Numbered from the stretch's first letter, positions 8,880 through 19,107 are shown. The stretch is 64,000 bases of DNA from an uncultured Porticoccus sp. (GCA_947259505.1 CAMYLT010000002.1:124001-188000); one strand, 5' to 3'. Notes: a model not told the origin generated them from the letters alone. A program made the numbers and translations.

Positions 8880-10796
8880 CTAGCGACTTGTTGCATTAAG
8901 CAACGTCTGGAATAACTGATCTGACACCGCGATGATTTGCGCTGCAGCCTGGTAGGCCTGCTGAAAGCGGATCAGGTTTGCTGCTTCTTCATCCAGATTG
9001 ACACCTGAGACACTCTCCCTGGCAGAGACGGCCTGCCCCAACAAGACCTGCTCAGTGCTGAGAGATGATTCTGCCTGACGAGTTTTAACGGCCACATCTG
9101 CGACAATATTGGCATACGCTTCCTGATAACTGGACGTTCCGCCATAAAGCTGTTTGTTGTTTTGCAGCGACGCCATCATCAACGCATTACTGTTATCACC
9201 GGTGCCGTTGGCGTTGTTTTCAATCACCAACTCATCCCCCGCGCGGGGAACACCACTGAGAGTAAACTCAAAACCACCCAAGCTAAACGTCTTCCCTGCA
9301 CTCTCAGCGACAGGATCGTAGGCCAATGGGCCACCCGCAATGCCCACCACATCAAAACCGGGAATGCCGACACCGAACGCATCGGAGTTGAATGTGAGAG
9401 TGACATCTGTGGCTAACGGGAGGGCTGCAGCATCAGTGACAACCAGACCACTAATATCGGCTGAACCAACATTGGATAACACCTCCTGCCCTCTCAGCGG
9501 CGAAGCGGCTGCAAAATCTTCTGCCCGCGTTAACGCTACGTCAAACTGACTGGCAGCTTGTCGTGTCGGCTGAATAAGAAAGCTATCCCCATTGGCAGGT
9601 AAACCGCTAACACTGATAGTTAAACCATCCACCACAAAAGGCCCTGCTCCTGTCTGGATGACACCACTAGAGAGGTTGCTTAATGCCCACTGGCTACCGT
9701 CATAACGCAATCGGTAATCGTCACCGCTCAACAAGGTGGCATCGGCGATAGTAGCGTTTACCACAGAAGAGCCCGTATTGTTGGGAGATTGAGACACCAC
9801 GGCTGTCAATGGCGTAAAAAAATCACCCCCGGCATCGCCCTCCAGATCAATACCCAGCTGATGTTGCTGATTAAATGTGGAGGACAACCCGACTGCCACC
9901 ACTCCCAACTGGTTAATGGCCGGGTCCAGCACCTGTTCGCGAAAATCCAGTGCCGCCCCCAACCCACCCCCGCTCAGGAAGCGGGTAATATCAAAAACAT
10001 TACCCCCTGGGCCGGTAATACCTACGAGGGTCTGCGTACTGTCGTAGGGGTCATTAAATGTTTGAAATGCTTCAGCATGAGAACCCACCACTAACGCCTG
10101 ACCATTGCCAATCATGACATTGATGGCACCATCCGACTGAGCCACCGTATTCACACCAATTAGCTCAGCAAGCTGATTAATCTGCTGGTCCCTGGCATCC
10201 AGAAGATCATTTGGTGGACTACCCCCGGCGCGAGCCGTGGCGCTGACAATCTGGTCATTGAGACTGGCTATATTGGTGGCCAGCGTATTGATTTCCCCAA
10301 CTGAACCTTCGATCCGCGCATTGATTTCCTCGCCTATGCTACGCAGGTTACTGTCAAGGTAATGGAAACGATCAGCCAACACCTGCGCCTGCCCGAGCAA
10401 TACCTGACGTTCAGGCAGAGAACCAGGGTTATTAGCCACATCTTGCATTGCGCTAAAGAATTCCCCAAGTGCCGGAGCCAGTCCCACAGCACTGTCTCCG
10501 AGCAGCCCATCCAACCTGGAGGACAAACTGTAAAGCGTGTCATAACCACTGGCAGAGGAGGTTCTACTTCGTACTTCTGAAACAAGGAACTGATCATAGA
10601 TTCTCTGCACCGAATCTACGGTGACACCAGAACCAACATAGTTACCACCACTAAGTTGGGGCGTCAGGGTATCCAGGTCAACCCGCTGGCGACTGTAGCC
10701 ATCGGTATTAACGTTAGCGATATTGTGCCCGGTGGTATTGATCGCCTGCTGCAAGGAAAGCAGTGCAGAAGTGCCAATATTGAGTATGTCTGCCAC
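8880..10796 (-). CDS. flgK: Hook-filament junction protein FlgK (HAP1)
   Basis: 638 residues; forms the ring between hook and FlgL. The N-terminal rod/hook signature is clear (SLQQAINTTGHNIANVNTDGYSRQ), and the C-terminal D0 helix carries SGVNLDEEAANLIRFQQAYQAAAQ. The reading begins with GTG at 10796; no better ATG is available before the conserved N-terminus. The middle 300-530 is a long, Gly/Ser/Asp-rich variable region with two similar segments. It is placed 44 bp after flgJ. Confidence 0.95.
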   Translation of the reverse strand: MADILNIGTSALLSLQQAINTTGHNIANVNTDGYSRQRVDLDTLTPQLSGGNYVGSGVTVDSVQRIYDQFLVSEVRSRTSSASGYDTLYSLSSRLDGLLGDSAVGLAPALGEFFSAMQDVANNPGSLPERQVLLGQAQVLADRFHYLDSNLRSIGEEINARIEGSVGEINTLATNIASLNDQIVSATARAGGSPPNDLLDARDQQINQLAELIGVNTVAQSDGAINVMIGNGQALVVGSHAEAFQTFNDPYDSTQTLVGITGPGGNVFDITRFLSGGGLGAALDFREQVLDPAINQLGVVAVGLSSTFNQQHQLGIDLEGDAGGDFFTPLTAVVSQSPNNTGSSVVNATIADATLLSGDDYRLRYDGSQWALSNLSSGVIQTGAGPFVVDGLTISVSGLPANGDSFLIQPTRQAASQFDVALTRAEDFAAASPLRGQEVLSNVGSADISGLVVTDAAALPLATDVTLTFNSDAFGVGIPGFDVVGIAGGPLAYDPVAESAGKTFSLGGFEFTLSGVPRAGDELVIENNANGTGDNSNALMMASLQNNKQLYGGTSSYQEAYANIVADVAVKTRQAESSLSTEQVLLGQAVSARESVSGVNLDEEAANLIRFQQAYQAAAQIIAVSDQLFQTLLNATSR

Positions 10797-10840
10797 GTTA
10801 TTTTTACCCGCTCACACCCTGTTGTTCATGAACCAGAGGA

Positions 10841-11845
10841 CTAACCCGATAAATCAGTTAGCGTCTGGCTGGACGAATTCTTTAGCTCATCAATCAAATT
10901 ACTGTAATTACCTCTCTCAAGTATTCCCTGGATTTTCAGGGCATATCGAGGATCTGTGGCATATCCCGCCTCCTGCAATTCCGCAAGAAACGCTTTGCTG
11001 TCTGACACCTTTTCTAACGCTGTTTGATAACGAGGGTTTTCTTTAAGAAAAGAGACATAATCCTTAAACGCACTAGACAGGGAGTCATAGGCCCGGAAAG
11101 CAGCTTTTTCGAGCGAAGCCAATCCCCCTCTGAATTCCAGGGTTTTAACCGTAGCAGCTGGTCCTTGCCAACCATTACCGGCCTTGATTCCAAACAAATT
11201 AAAGCTGCTTGCACCATCGCCAGTCTGAATCACTTTTTTCCCCCAGCCCGTTTCCAGCGCTGATTGGGCTATCAGAACGGCCGGATCAAGACCCAGCTCG
11301 CTGGCGGCATCGACAGCGTCATCCCACACTTTACGAACAAACTCTTCTGGTGAGCCGCTAAAACTACTACGTGTCGGTTTACTCTGCTGTGCAGTGGCAT
11401 CAGCCAAATCAGTAACTGACCGCGTTGACGGTTCCACCAGGAGCTCTTGTCGCATTGGCATACCCAGCATTTGACGACGCAAGCCAACGGCAACTGTTTC
11501 AAGCGAGACTAAGGGGTTTTGGGCTTGCTCCGCCTCAACAACGGGTGTTTTGCCTCCTAGTTGTTGCGCCAATAGATCAGCCAGCCCAATACCGCCCTCT
11601 TGAGCAAGCTCCAATGAAACCTGCTGATCAAACATCTGCTGGTAGGTTTCCAGCTGACTGCTGTCAAACAAGCCGCCATCGACGGTCGCGTCACGCATCG
11701 ATTTCAGCATCATTTGCACAAAAAGGGATTCAAATTGAGTGGCAACTTCTGATACAGCCTCACCAGGGGCCTGACGCGCCTGACTACGCAGGGAGGAAAG
11801 CCCCTGAATGTCGGAATAAATCGCAGAAGTTGCCGTCATGATCAA
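10841..11845 (-). CDS. flgJ: FlgJ: rod scaffold and peptidoglycan hydrolase
   Basis: 334 residues with two domains. The N-terminal rod-binding part (about 30-110, including [19 protein letters not shown]) caps the growing rod in the periplasm. The C-terminal glucosaminidase-type domain (about 165-320) starts at [12 protein letters not shown] and holds ALETGWGKK with the catalytic Glu (about 195). It clears peptidoglycan so the rod can pass. The gene overlaps flgI by 4 bp (ATGA), which suggests coupled translation. This full two-domain form is standard in beta/gammaproteobacteria. Confidence 0.95.
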   Translation of the reverse strand: MIMTATSAIYSDIQGLSSLRSQARQAPGEAVSEVATQFESLFVQMMLKSMRDATVDGGLFDSSQLETYQQMFDQQVSLELAQEGGIGLADLLAQQLGGKTPVVEAEQAQNPLVSLETVAVGLRRQMLGMPMRQELLVEPSTRSVTDLADATAQQSKPTRSSFSGSPEEFVRKVWDDAVDAASELGLDPAVLIAQSALETGWGKKVIQTGDGASSFNLFGIKAGNGWQGPAATVKTLEFRGGLASLEKAAFRAYDSLSSAFKDYVSFLKENPRYQTALEKVSDSKAFLAELQEAGYATDPRYALKIQGILERGNYSNLIDELKNSSSQTLTDLSG

Positions 11846-12972
11846 ATCACTATCAATTTTGCGTGCAACGCACCAACGCGTTCCAACGCTTCAAGAATCG
11901 CCACCAGATCACCAGGGGCAGCCCCAACCTTGTTGACAGCTGTAACCAGGTCATTGAGAGTAACCCCCGCATCCAGCAAGAACATCCGGCTTGCTTCTTG
12001 CTCAATTGCAACTTCAGATTCAGGCGTCACCACAGTATCACCGCGCCTGGCAAACGGTTCGGGCTGGCTGACATTAATCTTTTCAGAAATGGTCACTGTC
12101 AGACTGCCATGCGCCACAGCAGCTGGCTCCAAACGCACTTGACTGCCAATTACGACGGTGCCTGTTCTGGAATTAATAATCACTTTTGCCGGGGCAGCCG
12201 CCGACTCAACCTGCAAGTTCTCCACGATGGAAACAAAAGCAACTTTCTCGGATGGATCCAGTGGGGCTCTTATTTCAACCGTACCACCATCAATAGGCCT
12301 CGCTACACCGTACCCCAGCTTTTCATTGATGCTGTTCGCCATCCGCTGTGCCGTGGTGAAATCTGGCTGGTGGAGACTCATCACCAGTGCTGATGAATGG
12401 CCAAAAGGACTCTCCACGCCCCGTTCAACGATAGCGCCATTGGGTATGCGTCCGGCACTGGGAACATTCACCGTAACACTTGAGCCATCAGACCCTTCTG
12501 CCCCAAATCCGCTTACCACCACATTTCCCTGCGCAAGTGCATAGGTCTGACCATCTGCCCCCTTCAGTGGCATCATCAGCAGTGAGCCACCACGCAGGCT
12601 TTTTGCGTTACCCATTGAGGAAACGGTGACATCCACCGTCTGGCCGGGCCTAGCAAAGGGTGGCAATTCCGCATGAACCATCACAGCAGCAACATTCTTT
12701 AACTGGAGATTGACGTTTGCGGGCAATGTCACACCCAGCTTGGAAAGCATGCTTTTCATGCTTTGTACCGTGAAGGGCGTTTGAGTGGTCTGATCTCCAC
12801 TACCATCCAGACCCACCACCAACCCATAACCCACCAATTGATTGCTTCGCACACCATCAATACTGGCAATATCCTTGATTCGCTCAGCAGCCGCGCCTGC
12901 ATGATAGGAAAGCGTCACCATCAAAATACAGCAGCCCGCAATGATTACTCGGAAATTACTGGCAAGACCCAT
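11842..12972 (-). CDS. flgI: Flagellar P-ring protein FlgI
   Basis: 376 residues with an N-terminal Sec signal peptide (hydrophobic stretch at about 8-24, cleavage near GAAA). FlgI assembles the P-ring in the peptidoglycan around the rod; FlgA is its chaperone. Family motifs include [26 protein letters not shown] and the C-terminal [21 protein letters not shown]. The two Cys expected for the disulfide are not obvious in the mature region. It follows flgH by 9 bp and overlaps flgJ. Confidence 0.96.
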   Translation of the reverse strand: MGLASNFRVIIAGCCILMVTLSYHAGAAAERIKDIASIDGVRSNQLVGYGLVVGLDGSGDQTTQTPFTVQSMKSMLSKLGVTLPANVNLQLKNVAAVMVHAELPPFARPGQTVDVTVSSMGNAKSLRGGSLLMMPLKGADGQTYALAQGNVVVSGFGAEGSDGSSVTVNVPSAGRIPNGAIVERGVESPFGHSSALVMSLHQPDFTTAQRMANSINEKLGYGVARPIDGGTVEIRAPLDPSEKVAFVSIVENLQVESAAAPAKVIINSRTGTVVIGSQVRLEPAAVAHGSLTVTISEKINVSQPEPFARRGDTVVTPESEVAIEQEASRMFLLDAGVTLNDLVTAVNKVGAAPGDLVAILEALERVGALHAKLIVI

Positions 12973-12981
12973 GATTCGCTC

Positions 12982-13650
12982 CTAAAACGGCCACAGCGGG
13001 CTCATAAAGAATCGTGACAACCAACCCACCACATTCACTTCCGCTGGAGCACCCGTGCCGCCATAAGAAATCCGCGCATCGGCTACTTTCGTGGACAGAA
13101 CAGTATTAGTGGAAGAAATATCAACTGGTCGAATAATGCCACGCAGGCGGATAAACTCATGACCCTGGTTAATCTGAATCCACTTTTCACCCTGAACGTA
13201 TAAATTGCCATTGGGCATGACCTTCGCCACGCTAACGGCAATGCTACCCGTCAGGCTATTACTCTGGTTGCTTGAGCTCTCGCCTTCAAAACCACTCTGT
13301 GATGACAAATCAACCCCCAGATTGAAATTCGAGTGATTTCCGATGATCGGTTCCGCAATGGACGTACTGCCGCTCTTGTCCAGGCTCGTATCGCTGGTTT
13401 TAGCGGCGTCCGTGGATTCAGCCAGAATGACCGTGACAATATCTCCAACTTGCCGGGCCCGGATATCTTCAAACAGACTGAGGTTTTGGGTACTGCTAAA
13501 AATAGAACCATTTGCTTCGGGCATGGATTCCTCAGGTAGCGCCGTCAACTCCACCGGGGCATAGTCCGGGTGACTATCACGGGGCATACCGCCACAGCCG
13601 ACCAACAGAGCCGTGAACCATGCCAGCACCACCACAGAGATCCTAGACAT
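12982..13650 (-). CDS. flgH: Flagellar L-ring lipoprotein FlgH
   Basis: 222 residues from the ATG at 13650. I prefer this start because it has an AAGG Shine-Dalgarno 8 nt upstream and gives a compact lipoprotein signal (MSRISVVVLAWFTALLVGC). An ATG at 13680 would overlap flgG by 20 bp. The lipobox LVGC places it in the outer membrane, where FlgH forms the L-ring. Conserved SLFEDIRARQVGDIVTVIL (about 61-79) and RGIIRPVDISSTNTV are visible. It lies just after flgG. Confidence 0.95.
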   Translation of the reverse strand: MSRISVVVLAWFTALLVGCGGMPRDSHPDYAPVELTALPEESMPEANGSIFSSTQNLSLFEDIRARQVGDIVTVILAESTDAAKTSDTSLDKSGSTSIAEPIIGNHSNFNLGVDLSSQSGFEGESSSNQSNSLTGSIAVSVAKVMPNGNLYVQGEKWIQINQGHEFIRLRGIIRPVDISSTNTVLSTKVADARISYGGTGAPAEVNVVGWLSRFFMSPLWPF

Positions 13651-13660
13651 ATACATCGCC

Positions 13661-14446
13661 TTAAAGGTTACTCGCCACATACTGCAACATTTGGTCAGTG
13701 GTGGAGATGGCCTTGGAGTTCATCTCATAAGTCCGCTGGGTCTCAATCATATTGACCAGCTCTTCCACCACATTGACATTGGAACTTTCCACATAGCCCT
13801 GCACAACAGAGCCGAGTCCGTTCAGCCCTGGGTTACCTGTTTGGGGCGAACCGCTGGCATTGGATTCGAGATAGAGATTTTCACCGATGGCCTGCAAGCC
13901 TGCCGGATTGACAAAATCTGCCAACTGAATAGTACCCACCTGACTAACAGCAGATGAACCAGGCTGCCTGACAGATACCGTTCCATCTGAACCGATATTG
14001 ACTGAGAGCGCATTCTCGGGAAGAGTGACGGATGGCTGTAACACATAACCGGAAGAGGTCACCATCTGCCCTTGGTTATCCACCTGAAACGAGCCGTCAC
14101 GAGTGTAAGCCTGCGTTCCATCCGGCAGTAGTACCTGGAAGAAGCCGCGTCCCTGAATAGCCATATCCAGCAGATTGTCAGTCTGCGCCATGTTGCCCTG
14201 AGTAAAGAGTTTTTCCGTGGCCACGGTGCGCACACCCGTACCAATCATCAATCCGGAAGGCAACTGGGTATCCTGAGAAGATTGCGCTCCAACCTGTCGA
14301 ACATTCTGATACAACAGATCTTCAAATATTGCCCGACTCCGCTTATAACCGGTGGTACCGGCGTTAGCGAGGTTGTTGGCAATGTTCGCCATTTTGGTCT
14401 GTTGAGCATCAAGTCCGGTTTTTGCTATCCACAACGCCTGATTCAT
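13661..14446 (-). CDS. flgG: Distal rod protein FlgG
   Basis: 261 residues, the family's standard length. FlgG polymerises into the distal rod crossing the periplasm and outer membrane. Signatures: N-terminal [20 protein letters not shown], the central [15 protein letters not shown], and C-terminal [27 protein letters not shown]. No signal peptide, because rod proteins use the flagellar export apparatus. It lies between flgF (11 bp) and flgH. Confidence 0.97.
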   Translation of the reverse strand: MNQALWIAKTGLDAQQTKMANIANNLANAGTTGYKRSRAIFEDLLYQNVRQVGAQSSQDTQLPSGLMIGTGVRTVATEKLFTQGNMAQTDNLLDMAIQGRGFFQVLLPDGTQAYTRDGSFQVDNQGQMVTSSGYVLQPSVTLPENALSVNIGSDGTVSVRQPGSSAVSQVGTIQLADFVNPAGLQAIGENLYLESNASGSPQTGNPGLNGLGSVVQGYVESSNVNVVEELVNMIETQRTYEMNSKAISTTDQMLQYVASNL

Positions 14447-14457
14447 CTATCAATCCC

Positions 14458-15198
14458 CTAACTCATTCTCATCAATTCGGCCGAAGACGTATCTAGTTGT
14501 TCGGCAGTTCTTATCATCTTCACATGGGTTTCAAACTGACGAGCCAGTTCAATCATCCGCACCATGGACTCCACGGCATTCACATTACTGCTTTCCAGCG
14601 AACCTGAGATCAAGCTGACGCCAGCATCGGCAATCGTCGGCTCGCCATCCGGTGCACGCACCAAACCGTCACGACCTTTAACCAGCTGTGCAGCATCAGG
14701 GTTTACCAACTTGATGCGATCAACTTCCACAAGAGAATTTGGATCTTCACCAAGGGGGACAATAGAAATCGTGCCATCAGCACCGATGGCAAGATCCGCA
14801 TAGGGTGGCAAAGCAATGGGACCGGACTGCCCTAAAATCGATTGCCCTGCACCGTTACTCAACTGGCCATAACTATCGATATGCAGATCGCCTCGACGGG
14901 ATAGCGCCTCTGATCCATCTTGCGTCTGAACGGCTATCCAGCCTTCACCATTGATCGCCACATCCAAGTCGCGTCCGGTAGTACTGATCACCCCTTCCCG
15001 TCCATCAACGCCCAGCCCCTGATAATTGGCATAGGCACGACTGGATACACCGGCACCAGAAAGATAGGCGCTCTGAGCAGCCACGAGATCCGCCCTAAAT
15101 CCTGGGGTGGATGCATTGGCGAGATTGTGGCTGTTTACCGCTTGGGCCATCATGGTTTCCCTTGCCCCCGCAGCTGCGATGTAGATCAATTGGTCCAT
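14458..15198 (-). CDS. flgF: Proximal rod protein FlgF
   Basis: 246 residues; one of the four rod proteins (FlgB, FlgC, FlgF, FlgG). N-terminal MDQLIYIAAAGARETMMAQAVNSHNLANASTPGFRADL pattern, central DLDVAINGEGWIAVQ, and a C-terminal SSNVNAVESMVRMIELARQFETHVKMI helix. Length is normal. It lies 17 bp after flgE, within the uninterrupted rod-hook cluster. Confidence 0.96.
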   Translation of the reverse strand: MDQLIYIAAAGARETMMAQAVNSHNLANASTPGFRADLVAAQSAYLSGAGVSSRAYANYQGLGVDGREGVISTTGRDLDVAINGEGWIAVQTQDGSEALSRRGDLHIDSYGQLSNGAGQSILGQSGPIALPPYADLAIGADGTISIVPLGEDPNSLVEVDRIKLVNPDAAQLVKGRDGLVRAPDGEPTIADAGVSLISGSLESSNVNAVESMVRMIELARQFETHVKMIRTAEQLDTSSAELMRMS

Positions 15199-15214
15199 TG
15201 TGCTATCTCACTTA

Positions 15215-16480
15215 TTAGCGGAGATTAATAACCGTCTGAGTAACAGCATCTTCGGTCTGAATCACCTGGGCATTAGCCTGAAAATTGCGTTGGGCAATAA
15301 TCATGTTCACCAGCTGCTCGGTAATTTCCACATTGGAATCTTCCAACGCCCCGGACTGGATAACACCAAGACCTGAACTACCCGGCTCACCCAGAGTGGC
15401 AGAACCTGAAGAAAATGTTTCCGCCCACGTGGTATCGCCTAAAGGCTGCAGACCGTTAGGATTGGTAAAACCGGCAATAGCGATCTGCCCCAATGCTCTG
15501 GCCTGACCATTGGTATAACGAGCGAACGCCACGCCCGAGTCATCAATTTCAAGCCCGCGAAGTTGCCCAGTCGTGTAGCCGTCCTGAACGATCGTACTGA
15601 CTGCAAACTCCGACCCAAACTGGGTGCCACTTGACAGAGAAACCGTGAAATCCTGGGCGCTTGCCCCCGTGGGCGAGCCGCTCTCATTTAGCGGTGTCCA
15701 TCCGGCAATGCTTAACTCCACAGGCAAAGAAGCCGGGTCGAATTGGCCATTGGATTGAAACGTGAGCGTGTCGGGACCTGAAGTAGAGACACCATCTACT
15801 AATGTGTGAACATCCCACTCATTGGCGGTGGCCGTCTTCACAAAATACATGCTCATGACATGTGGGTTGCCAAGCCCATCGTAGATGGTTGTCGAGCTGG
15901 TAGAGTTAAAGGAGTCCCCATCGGGGAATGTAGGTGGAACAGCAAAAGCGTCAAACGGTCCACCGAACGGCACCAAAGGAGAAACTTCACGAGAATCCAG
16001 GTTCAAGGTGACATCCACCGAGCCAGTCGGGTTGGGATCAATCAGTGATGTGTCCAGCTGCAGGTCGCCCACCTGCCCCGTAATATCTCCGACTGAATTC
16101 ACCTGAAATGCCTGCAGCCGATGTCCCTCGCTGGTCACAATAAAGCCTTCGCGGTCTACCTGAAAATTGCCGGCACGGCTATACAGGGACGCTCCATCGT
16201 CACTGAGCAGAAAAAAGCCATTGCCATTGATGGCCAGATCCAGTGCATTGTTGGTGAAACTGATGTTGCCCTGGGTAAACTCTTGGGTGACACCGGCCAG
16301 GCTTACACCTTTACCAATGGCATTGCCTCCCGCCCCCAGCAGACTGGTCGCGTAAACATCCGCGAATTCTGCACGGGAGAGTTTAAAACCTGTGGTGGAG
16401 CTGTTGGCAATATTATTACCAATAACCCCGAGATCAGCTGTTGCCGCCTTGATACCGGATACTGCCGTATCAAATGCCAT
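15215..16480 (-). CDS. flgE: Flagellar hook protein FlgE
   Basis: 421 residues; builds the curved hook. N-terminal MAFDTAVSGIKAATADLGVIGNNIANSSTTGFK pattern, central LDLAINGNGFFLL, and C-terminal DSNVEITEQLVNMIIAQRNFQANAQVI are all present. The D1/D2 region (about 145-350) is of common size. It lies 44 bp after flgD, which encodes the hook cap needed for its assembly. Confidence 0.97.
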   Translation of the reverse strand: MAFDTAVSGIKAATADLGVIGNNIANSSTTGFKLSRAEFADVYATSLLGAGGNAIGKGVSLAGVTQEFTQGNISFTNNALDLAINGNGFFLLSDDGASLYSRAGNFQVDREGFIVTSEGHRLQAFQVNSVGDITGQVGDLQLDTSLIDPNPTGSVDVTLNLDSREVSPLVPFGGPFDAFAVPPTFPDGDSFNSTSSTTIYDGLGNPHVMSMYFVKTATANEWDVHTLVDGVSTSGPDTLTFQSNGQFDPASLPVELSIAGWTPLNESGSPTGASAQDFTVSLSSGTQFGSEFAVSTIVQDGYTTGQLRGLEIDDSGVAFARYTNGQARALGQIAIAGFTNPNGLQPLGDTTWAETFSSGSATLGEPGSSGLGVIQSGALEDSNVEITEQLVNMIIAQRNFQANAQVIQTEDAVTQTVINLR

Positions 16481-16524
16481 AGTCTTTCTCCTAAAAAATT
16501 AATAAGTAACGATTTACAAATGCC

Positions 16525-17196
16525 TTAAAGGAAACTCTTCACCTGCGAAGACTCAATCTGGCTACCATCGGCGAGGTTTAACAGCACGCCGGCTCCATCC
16601 CCTCCGATCGTCACTGAGTCAATGCGATGATGGGCATTAACGGTCAATGCTTGGTTCTGACCATTAATGTAGGCCTCGGCACTCAGCCGATACTGTCCGG
16701 GGGGGAGTTCACTGCCTTCAACATCCAACCCATCCCAACTCAGGTTCAAATTACCTGCGGACGCGCCTCCCATTGCACGGCTATACACTAAGCGACCGCT
16801 CATATCCTGTACGTAAAGTGTCATGGATGTTGCGTTCTCTGGCAGCTCAACAGTCGCGCTAACATTTTCACCCTGTTCCAACAGGGCAAGATTTGAGCCA
16901 GTCACCACCTCTCGTCCCACCAATCCGGCTGCCTGAAGCGCCTGCCCAGAATAAAGTGCCGAAGAAAGGCCATTAAAACCCTCTTGAAGCTCCTGAATAC
17001 CCGTGACAGTTCCAAATTGAGCAAGCTGACTAATGAACTGCAGGTTATCCATAGGCTTGGTTGGATCCTGGTTCTCTAGCTGAGTCACTAGCAAAGTCAT
17101 AAAATCTTCCTGACCTAGTTCGCTGGGGCTATTTTTAATCGCCTGGGTTGAACTGGCACTGGGAAACAGCTCTGATAAACCGGCAACAGTACTCAT
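16525..17196 (-). CDS. flgD: Hook-assembly cap protein FlgD
   Basis: 223 residues. FlgD caps the rod and guides FlgE polymerisation, then is lost. Seen: the conserved N-terminal export/cap region with QEDFMTLLVTQLENQDPTKPMDNLQFISQLAQF (about 29-61), and a C-terminal FnIII/Tudor-like part with SWDGLDVEGSELPPGQY (about 152-168). It sits 24 bp after flgC. Confidence 0.96.
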   Translation of the reverse strand: MSTVAGLSELFPSASSTQAIKNSPSELGQEDFMTLLVTQLENQDPTKPMDNLQFISQLAQFGTVTGIQELQEGFNGLSSALYSGQALQAAGLVGREVVTGSNLALLEQGENVSATVELPENATSMTLYVQDMSGRLVYSRAMGGASAGNLNLSWDGLDVEGSELPPGQYRLSAEAYINGQNQALTVNAHHRIDSVTIGGDGAGVLLNLADGSQIESSQVKSFL

Positions 17197-17220
17197 AACT
17201 TCTCCTGTTTATGAAATATC

Positions 17221-17631
17221 TTAACGCCCGAGACTGAGTGTGCGGACGATCAATTGTTTGGCTGTATTCATCGCTTCCACATTGCCTTGATAGGAGCGCG
17301 AGGCAGAAATCATATTGGCCATCTCTTCCACCACATTGACGTTAGGCATGTAGATGTAGCCCTCTTCATCCGCCACCGGGTGTGAAGGCTGATACTCCCT
17401 GCGAGGCGCCAAGCCAGACTCCACCACCTTGTCGACTCGAACCCCCACTACACTGTCATCTGACATCGCATCAAAGGCCGCTGAGAACACTGGATATTTG
17501 GGCCGATATGCTGCCTCTTCACTGCCACTCACAACCTCAGCATTAGCCAGGTTGCTTGAAATGGTATTCAGCCGAACACTTTGGGCTGTCAGCGCAGATC
17601 CGGACACGTCAAAGATATTGAACAAGCTCAT
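17221..17631 (-). CDS. flgC: Proximal rod protein FlgC
   Basis: 136 residues from the ATG at 17631, which has GGAG 7 nt upstream and gives the family start MSLFNIFDVSGSAL. An in-frame GTG at 17637, overlapping the flgB stop by 4 bp, is the alternative. Conserved NTISSNLANAEV and the C-terminal NVVEEMANMISASRSYQGNVEAMNTAK segment are present. One of the proximal rod subunits. It follows flgB directly. Confidence 0.96.
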   Translation of the reverse strand: MSLFNIFDVSGSALTAQSVRLNTISSNLANAEVVSGSEEAAYRPKYPVFSAAFDAMSDDSVVGVRVDKVVESGLAPRREYQPSHPVADEEGYIYMPNVNVVEEMANMISASRSYQGNVEAMNTAKQLIVRTLSLGR

Positions 17632-17633
17632 AG

Positions 17634-18017
17634 TCACTCTCCCCGCAATGCCGACAACGTGGATTTAATTCTGTTGCCCAGAAAGTCCAAACTCGCCTGA
17701 TAACGAATAGCGTTCTCCATAAAAGCCATATGCTCCTGATCTGATTCCACGGTATTACCATCAAGGGATGGCTGAGAAGGCACGCGATACATCGTTTCCT
17801 GTGAACCAGCGCCCTGTATGTCCATATGAGCATCGTTGGTACGCAACAATTGAGAGCGGCCCATCTCTTTCTGTAGGGCGGAATTAAAATCAATATCAAC
17901 TGCTTTGTAGCCAGGGGTATCGGCATTTGCCAGATTTGCAGAGATCATCTCCATACGCTGAGAGCGCAATGCCAGCACCGACGCTGATATCCCAATTACT
18001 TTATCGACAACATTCAT
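17634..18017 (-). CDS. flgB: Proximal rod protein FlgB
   Basis: 127 residues; innermost rod subunit, next to the MS-ring/FliE. Signatures: SQRMEMISANLANADTPGYKAVDIDF (about 19-44) and the C-terminal HMAFMENAIRYQASLDFLGNRI. First gene of the rod-hook cluster. In Pseudomonas the cheV and cheR genes lie between flgA and flgB; here flgA is simply divergent and no chemotaxis gene intervenes. Confidence 0.95.
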   Translation of the reverse strand: MNVVDKVIGISASVLALRSQRMEMISANLANADTPGYKAVDIDFNSALQKEMGRSQLLRTNDAHMDIQGAGSQETMYRVPSQPSLDGNTVESDQEHMAFMENAIRYQASLDFLGNRIKSTLSALRGE

Positions 18018-18351
18018 AAAATTTTCCTCTACAACCTCTATTCACAATGCGTGCCAAATATTTTTTACAATAGAAACAATGCGTTACAACTAGCATCCGT
18101 AAAAACCAACCCTTTTAGCGGCAATGAACATCCCCAAGCGGCAAACATTGCCGGTCATGTATTGCGAGAGAAAACCCTGTTAGGTGAGCGTTTTGTGTCA
18201 TGCGGGGTTGAACGGAGAGCGGTAAAAAAAGAGGGGCAGCTGTTATGAGTTGAACAAATCGCTATAACCACCAAAAGCCTTTGGTAAGGCGATAGCAAAA
18301 CCTGGCATGAATCGTGCTTTAACTAAAGAAATAGCTTGCTGACCTAATAAA
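18018..18351. promoter_or_regulatory. Divergent flgB/flgA control region
   Basis: 334 bp with no convincing gene. It holds the flgA sigma-54 site (annotated separately). For flgB two weak minus-strand sigma-54 candidates exist: TTGGCACGCATTGTG near 18045-18058, with a perfect -24 but GA instead of GC at -12, and one near 18120-18142 with GG-N10-GC but a poor -24. I cannot choose between them. Confidence 0.5.
18302..18318 (+). promoter_or_regulatory. Probable sigma-54 promoter for flgA
   Basis: CTGGCATG-AATC-GTGCT, with GG (18304-18305) and GC (18316-18317) exactly 10 bases apart. One base off in each core element. Predicted start near 18329, 23 nt before the flgA ATG. Confidence 0.6.
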
Positions 18352-19065
18352 ATGACAAAAATTTGGCATATCTCCACGCTAATCGCACTGAGCTTGTTCC
18401 ACTTACAAGCAATTTGCCAAACTGACGTTGTCCAACGGCAGCCACTTGATAGCATTGCCAATGCTACGACCAAAGCTGCGAAGAGTCGTGCAGAAGAGAT
18501 GGGGTACGACAATGTACTAGTTGACATTCGCCCTCTAGACGAACGACTACAATTACCCCTCTGCGCCCACCCCCTAAGCACATTCATCACTGGCGCCTCT
18601 CCGGCATTGGGAGCTACCAACATTGGGGTTCGGTGCCTTAAACCAGAGGCATGGACCATATACGTTCGCGCACATGTCACCGCCCAAAGGGAAGTCCCAG
18701 TACTGACGAGAGCTCTAGCTAGAAATAGCATTATCAACGCCAGTGACCTAGCTTTCACGGAACAACCACTGGATGCGGAACAAAATGGGGTAATTTATGA
18801 TGCGGACCAACTTGTCGGTATGGAGTTGACCCGGTCGCTCAATGCCGGCGCAACTATTCGGACCAATCAGATTAGGGCACCTAATGTGATAAAACGGGGC
18901 CAACAGGTCATCCTCATCGCTGGAGAGGGAGGATTAAATGTCAGCATGAAAGGCAAGGCATTAACAGATGCCTCTGCGGGTGAACGAGTAAAGGTAAAGA
19001 ACATCAACAGTGGTCAGCAAGTTGAGGGTATTGCTAATACCGACGGCTCCGTGACCGTGCCATAA
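18352..19065 (+). CDS. flgA: FlgA, chaperone for P-ring assembly
   Basis: 237 residues with a Sec signal peptide (MTKIWHISTLIALSLFHLQAICQ). FlgA is periplasmic and helps FlgI form the P-ring. The C-terminal SAF-domain half is clear: VPVLTRALARNSIINASDLAF (about 120-140), GMELTRSLNAGATI, and VKRGQQVILIAGEGGLNVSMKGKALTDAS-type strands. The N-terminal half is variable but of normal length. It is divergent from flgB and heads flgA-flgM-flgN-flgZ. Confidence 0.93.
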   Translation: MTKIWHISTLIALSLFHLQAICQTDVVQRQPLDSIANATTKAAKSRAEEMGYDNVLVDIRPLDERLQLPLCAHPLSTFITGASPALGATNIGVRCLKPEAWTIYVRAHVTAQREVPVLTRALARNSIINASDLAFTEQPLDAEQNGVIYDADQLVGMELTRSLNAGATIRTNQIRAPNVIKRGQQVILIAGEGGLNVSMKGKALTDASAGERVKVKNINSGQQVEGIANTDGSVTVP

Positions 19066-19080
19066 TGGTCATATCTTTGC

Positions 19081-19107
19081 TAAAGTTTTTGATCTGTATG
19101 TCGATAT
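19081..19107 (+). promoter_or_regulatory. Sigma-28 (FliA) promoter for flgM
   Basis: TAAAGTTT (perfect -35), 11 bases, GTCGATAT (6 of 8 for GCCGATAA). It lies between flgA and flgM. This is the standard loop in which FliA drives its own anti-sigma factor. Confidence 0.85.

Noticed and set aside
18045..18058. Sigma-54 site for flgB (TTGGCACGCATTGTG)
   Set aside because: The -24 box is perfect, but the essential GC at -12 is GA; not called as a separate promoter.
18051..18248. 65-codon plus-strand frame between flgB and flgA
   Set aside because: Lies in the divergent control region, no Shine-Dalgarno, no recognisable protein features.
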